Below the pieces are notes generated by a model. The model did not search any database. It was not told the DNA's origin and saw only the letters and a program-made list of their open reading frames with translations. Both the position numbers and the translations under genes were made by a program. 6,366 bases of DNA from Candidatus Cloacimonadota bacterium. GTDB taxonomy: Bacteria; Cloacimonadota; Cloacimonadia; Cloacimonadales; Cloacimonadaceae. This document shows positions 4,699-6,366 of this stretch, piece after piece. Location: positions 1-6,366 of the forward strand of contig JALNYD010000168.1 of assembly GCA_023230025.1 (NCBI GenBank). Direction: 5' to 3'. The first letter of the stretch is position 1. Every line of letters begins with the position of its first letter.

Positions 4699-6366
4699 TT
4701 GGATAAGAATACATTCTCTATCTTAGTACGCGAGTTCAAGTTCAAAGAGCTCTTCAACCGCATGGGATGGGATCGAGCCTCCGGCTCTTTTGCTTTGGAG
4801 CACAAAGATCAAAGCTACAATATCAGCATAATCTGCGATAAGAGTGGTTTCAAAGTGCTGCAATGCTGTGCACCCTCCGGCTCTCCCATCCCGTCCAAGA
4901 TCGAAAGAATGAGCTTGCAATCCAAGCTCAAACGCAGATTCTATGAGCACCTGCTGATCTTTACGGATGACGCCCGGCAAAAGCAAATCTGGCAATACTC
5001 TTACAAACCTTTGGGCAAACCGCTGAAGACTATCATCACAGAATATAATATCAGCCAGGATCCCGGTTTGCTATATCAACGCAGTTCCGGCTTTATCTTC
5101 CAGATTGATGAAGAAGGAAACATCACTCTGAAGGACGTCATCAAACGCATGGCCGACGCGATCGACAAAAACTCCGAAAAGGTCACCAAGAAGTTCTACG
5201 ATGGCTTTAAAAAACAACACGAAAAGTTTCTGAACCATATCAAGGGCATTGTGGGAAAAGATGAGAATAAGTGGTATGCATCTGTGATGCTCAATCGCCT
5301 GATGTTCTGCTACTTCATCCAGAAGCAAGGCTTTTTGGATGGCAACTTCCACTATCTCAACGATAAGCTGCAAGAATGCAAGCTTGTCCACGGCCGGGAC
5401 CAATTCTATTCCTTCTACCGAAACTTCCTGCTGCAGCTTTTCCACCGGCAGCTTGGCAGCCCACACGATGAATCCGTGACTGGCATTTTTGGCAAAATCC
5501 CCTACCTGAATGGTGGTATCTTTTCTGAGCATGAGATCGAAAAGAAGTATCCGGAACAAATCAACATCAGTGATGAGGCCTTTAGCGCGCTGTTTAGCTT
5601 CTTTGATGAGTATCAATGGCATCTGGATACTTCAGAAACTGCCTCCGGAAGGGATATCAATCCGGATGTGATCGGCTATATCTTCGAGAAATACATCAAC
5701 GACCGGGCGCAGATGGGAGCTTATTACACCAAGGAAGACATCACCGAATATATCGGTAAAAATACCATCCTGCCCTATCTCTTCGATGAAGTTCAAAGGC
5801 ATTATCCGGAAGCTTTCAAGCCTGAAGAAGAGCTCTGGCAAAAGCTGAAAAGCAGTGAAGACCTCTATATCTACAAAGCCGTGAAACATGGAATCAATCC
5901 GGAAGATATCTGGCACGATCTGCCCAACGATGTCCGTGCCGGGCTTGATCCCGAACAAGAAAACCTCGTAGAACTCAGGCGTTGCTGGAATCGTCCTGCT
6001 CCCGCAGATGCCGCGCTGCCCACCGAGATCTGGCGCGAAGTGATCACCCGCCGACAGCGCTATATCGAGCTGAGAAGCCATATCGATATTGGCGACATCA
6101 CCTCCATCAACGATTTCATTACCTACAATCTGGATATTCGTCAGTTCACTTTGGATCTGCTAAATGAGACCAATAACACCCAATTGGTCTATCAGTTTTA
6201 CAAAGCTCTGAAGAATATTACTATCCTGGATCCCACCTGCGGTTCCGGTGCCTTCCTTTTTGCCGCCATGAACATCCTGGAAGATCTCTATGAAGTTTGC
6301 CTGATTCGCATACATGAGTTTGATATCGAAAACCCCGGCCGGATAAGCAAAGATATCAAAAACGAT
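4699..6366 (+). CDS. Eco57I/PglX-like N6-adenine DNA methyltransferase (3' end missing)
   Basis: The frame is open for 556 codons from TTG 4699 to the window edge. It belongs to the large class of type IIG/PglX-like adenine methyltransferases, usually well over 1000 residues. Residues 1-150 form an N-terminal domain (FKELFNRMGWD 15-25, GFKVLQC 50-56, EHLLIFTD 83-90, IWQY 97-100) that looks like an alpha/beta fold of the restriction-endonuclease type, but I see no clear PD-(D/E)XK residues. Residues 190-275 carry the family segments YASVMLNRLMFCYFIQ and PYLNGGIF (268-275). INPDVIGYIFEKYI (320-333) and GAYYTK (340-345) form the motif X region. DPTCGSGAF at 511-519 is motif I, the S-adenosylmethionine site. 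The catalytic NPPY motif and target-recognition domain lie beyond the window. The gene is 9 bases behind the helicase and probably translationally coupled to it. Expected role: methylating host DNA as the self mark, possibly also taking part in restriction. Confidence 0.9.
   Translation, partial: MDKNTFSILVREFKFKELFNRMGWDRASGSFALEHKDQSYNISIICDKSGFKVLQCCAPSGSPIPSKIERMSLQSKLKRRFYEHLLIFTDDARQKQIWQYSYKPLGKPLKTIITEYNISQDPGLLYQRSSGFIFQIDEEGNITLKDVIKRMADAIDKNSEKVTKKFYDGFKKQHEKFLNHIKGIVGKDENKWYASVMLNRLMFCYFIQKQGFLDGNFHYLNDKLQECKLVHGRDQFYSFYRNFLLQLFHRQLGSPHDESVTGIFGKIPYLNGGIFSEHEIEKKYPEQINISDEAFSALFSFFDEYQWHLDTSETASGRDINPDVIGYIFEKYINDRAQMGAYYTKEDITEYIGKNTILPYLFDEVQRHYPEAFKPEEELWQKLKSSEDLYIYKAVKHGINPEDIWHDLPNDVRAGLDPEQENLVELRRCWNRPAPADAALPTEIWREVITRRQRYIELRSHIDIGDITSINDFITYNLDIRQFTLDLLNETNNTQLVYQFYKALKNITILDPTCGSGAFLFAAMNILEDLYEVCLIRIHEFDIENPGRISKDIKND

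Noticed and set aside
5071..6081. Two long minus-strand ORFs (183 and 149 codons)
   Set aside because: They are antisense shadows of the methyltransferase, whose forward frame carries clear family motifs throughout.

Overview
The window looks like a defence-island edge in a bacterial genome of moderate GC. Lineage cannot be fixed from the sequence. Shine-Dalgarno sites are clear, a TTG start is used, and a cluster of short palindromes fills the intergenic DNA. I would guess an anaerobic FCB-group bacterium such as Cloacimonadota, but only as a weak hunch.

Layout. (1) At the left edge (1-76, minus strand) is the first 25 codons of a membrane-anchored protein reading out of the window. (2) From 77 to about 1149 there is no convincing intact gene. 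This stretch holds a pair of imperfect inverted repeats (128-144 and 692-710), one doubtful small minus-strand ORF, a cluster of REP-like hairpins (461-676) that fall into related families with compensatory stem changes, and a 39-codon relic of a RhuM-family gene (782-901). (3) From 1150 to 1338 lies a stop-riddled relic that has its own good ribosome binding site. It reads like the N-terminus of a PLD-domain helicase, in the same frame as the intact gene that follows. (4) From 1357 to the right edge runs a two-gene operon. The first gene is a complete 1110-residue protein fusing a PLD-type nuclease domain to an SNF2-type helicase. Nine bases after its stop, a TTG-started gene begins with its ribosome binding site overlapping that stop. 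It encodes an Eco57I/PglX-like adenine DNA methyltransferase and is cut off by the window end just after methyltransferase motif I.

How the genes work together. A nuclease-helicase fusion followed directly by a large N6-adenine methyltransferase is the core of a restriction-like anti-phage system. In such systems the methyltransferase marks self DNA and the helicase-nuclease acts on unmarked invading DNA. It recalls the helicase-methylase pair of class 1 DISARM (drmD-drmMI), except that the PLD nuclease, a separate protein (DrmC) in DISARM, is here fused to the helicase. It also recalls reported helicase-methylase-ATPase candidate systems. More genes probably lie to the right of the window. 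The relics just upstream suggest repeated gain and loss of defence genes at this site.
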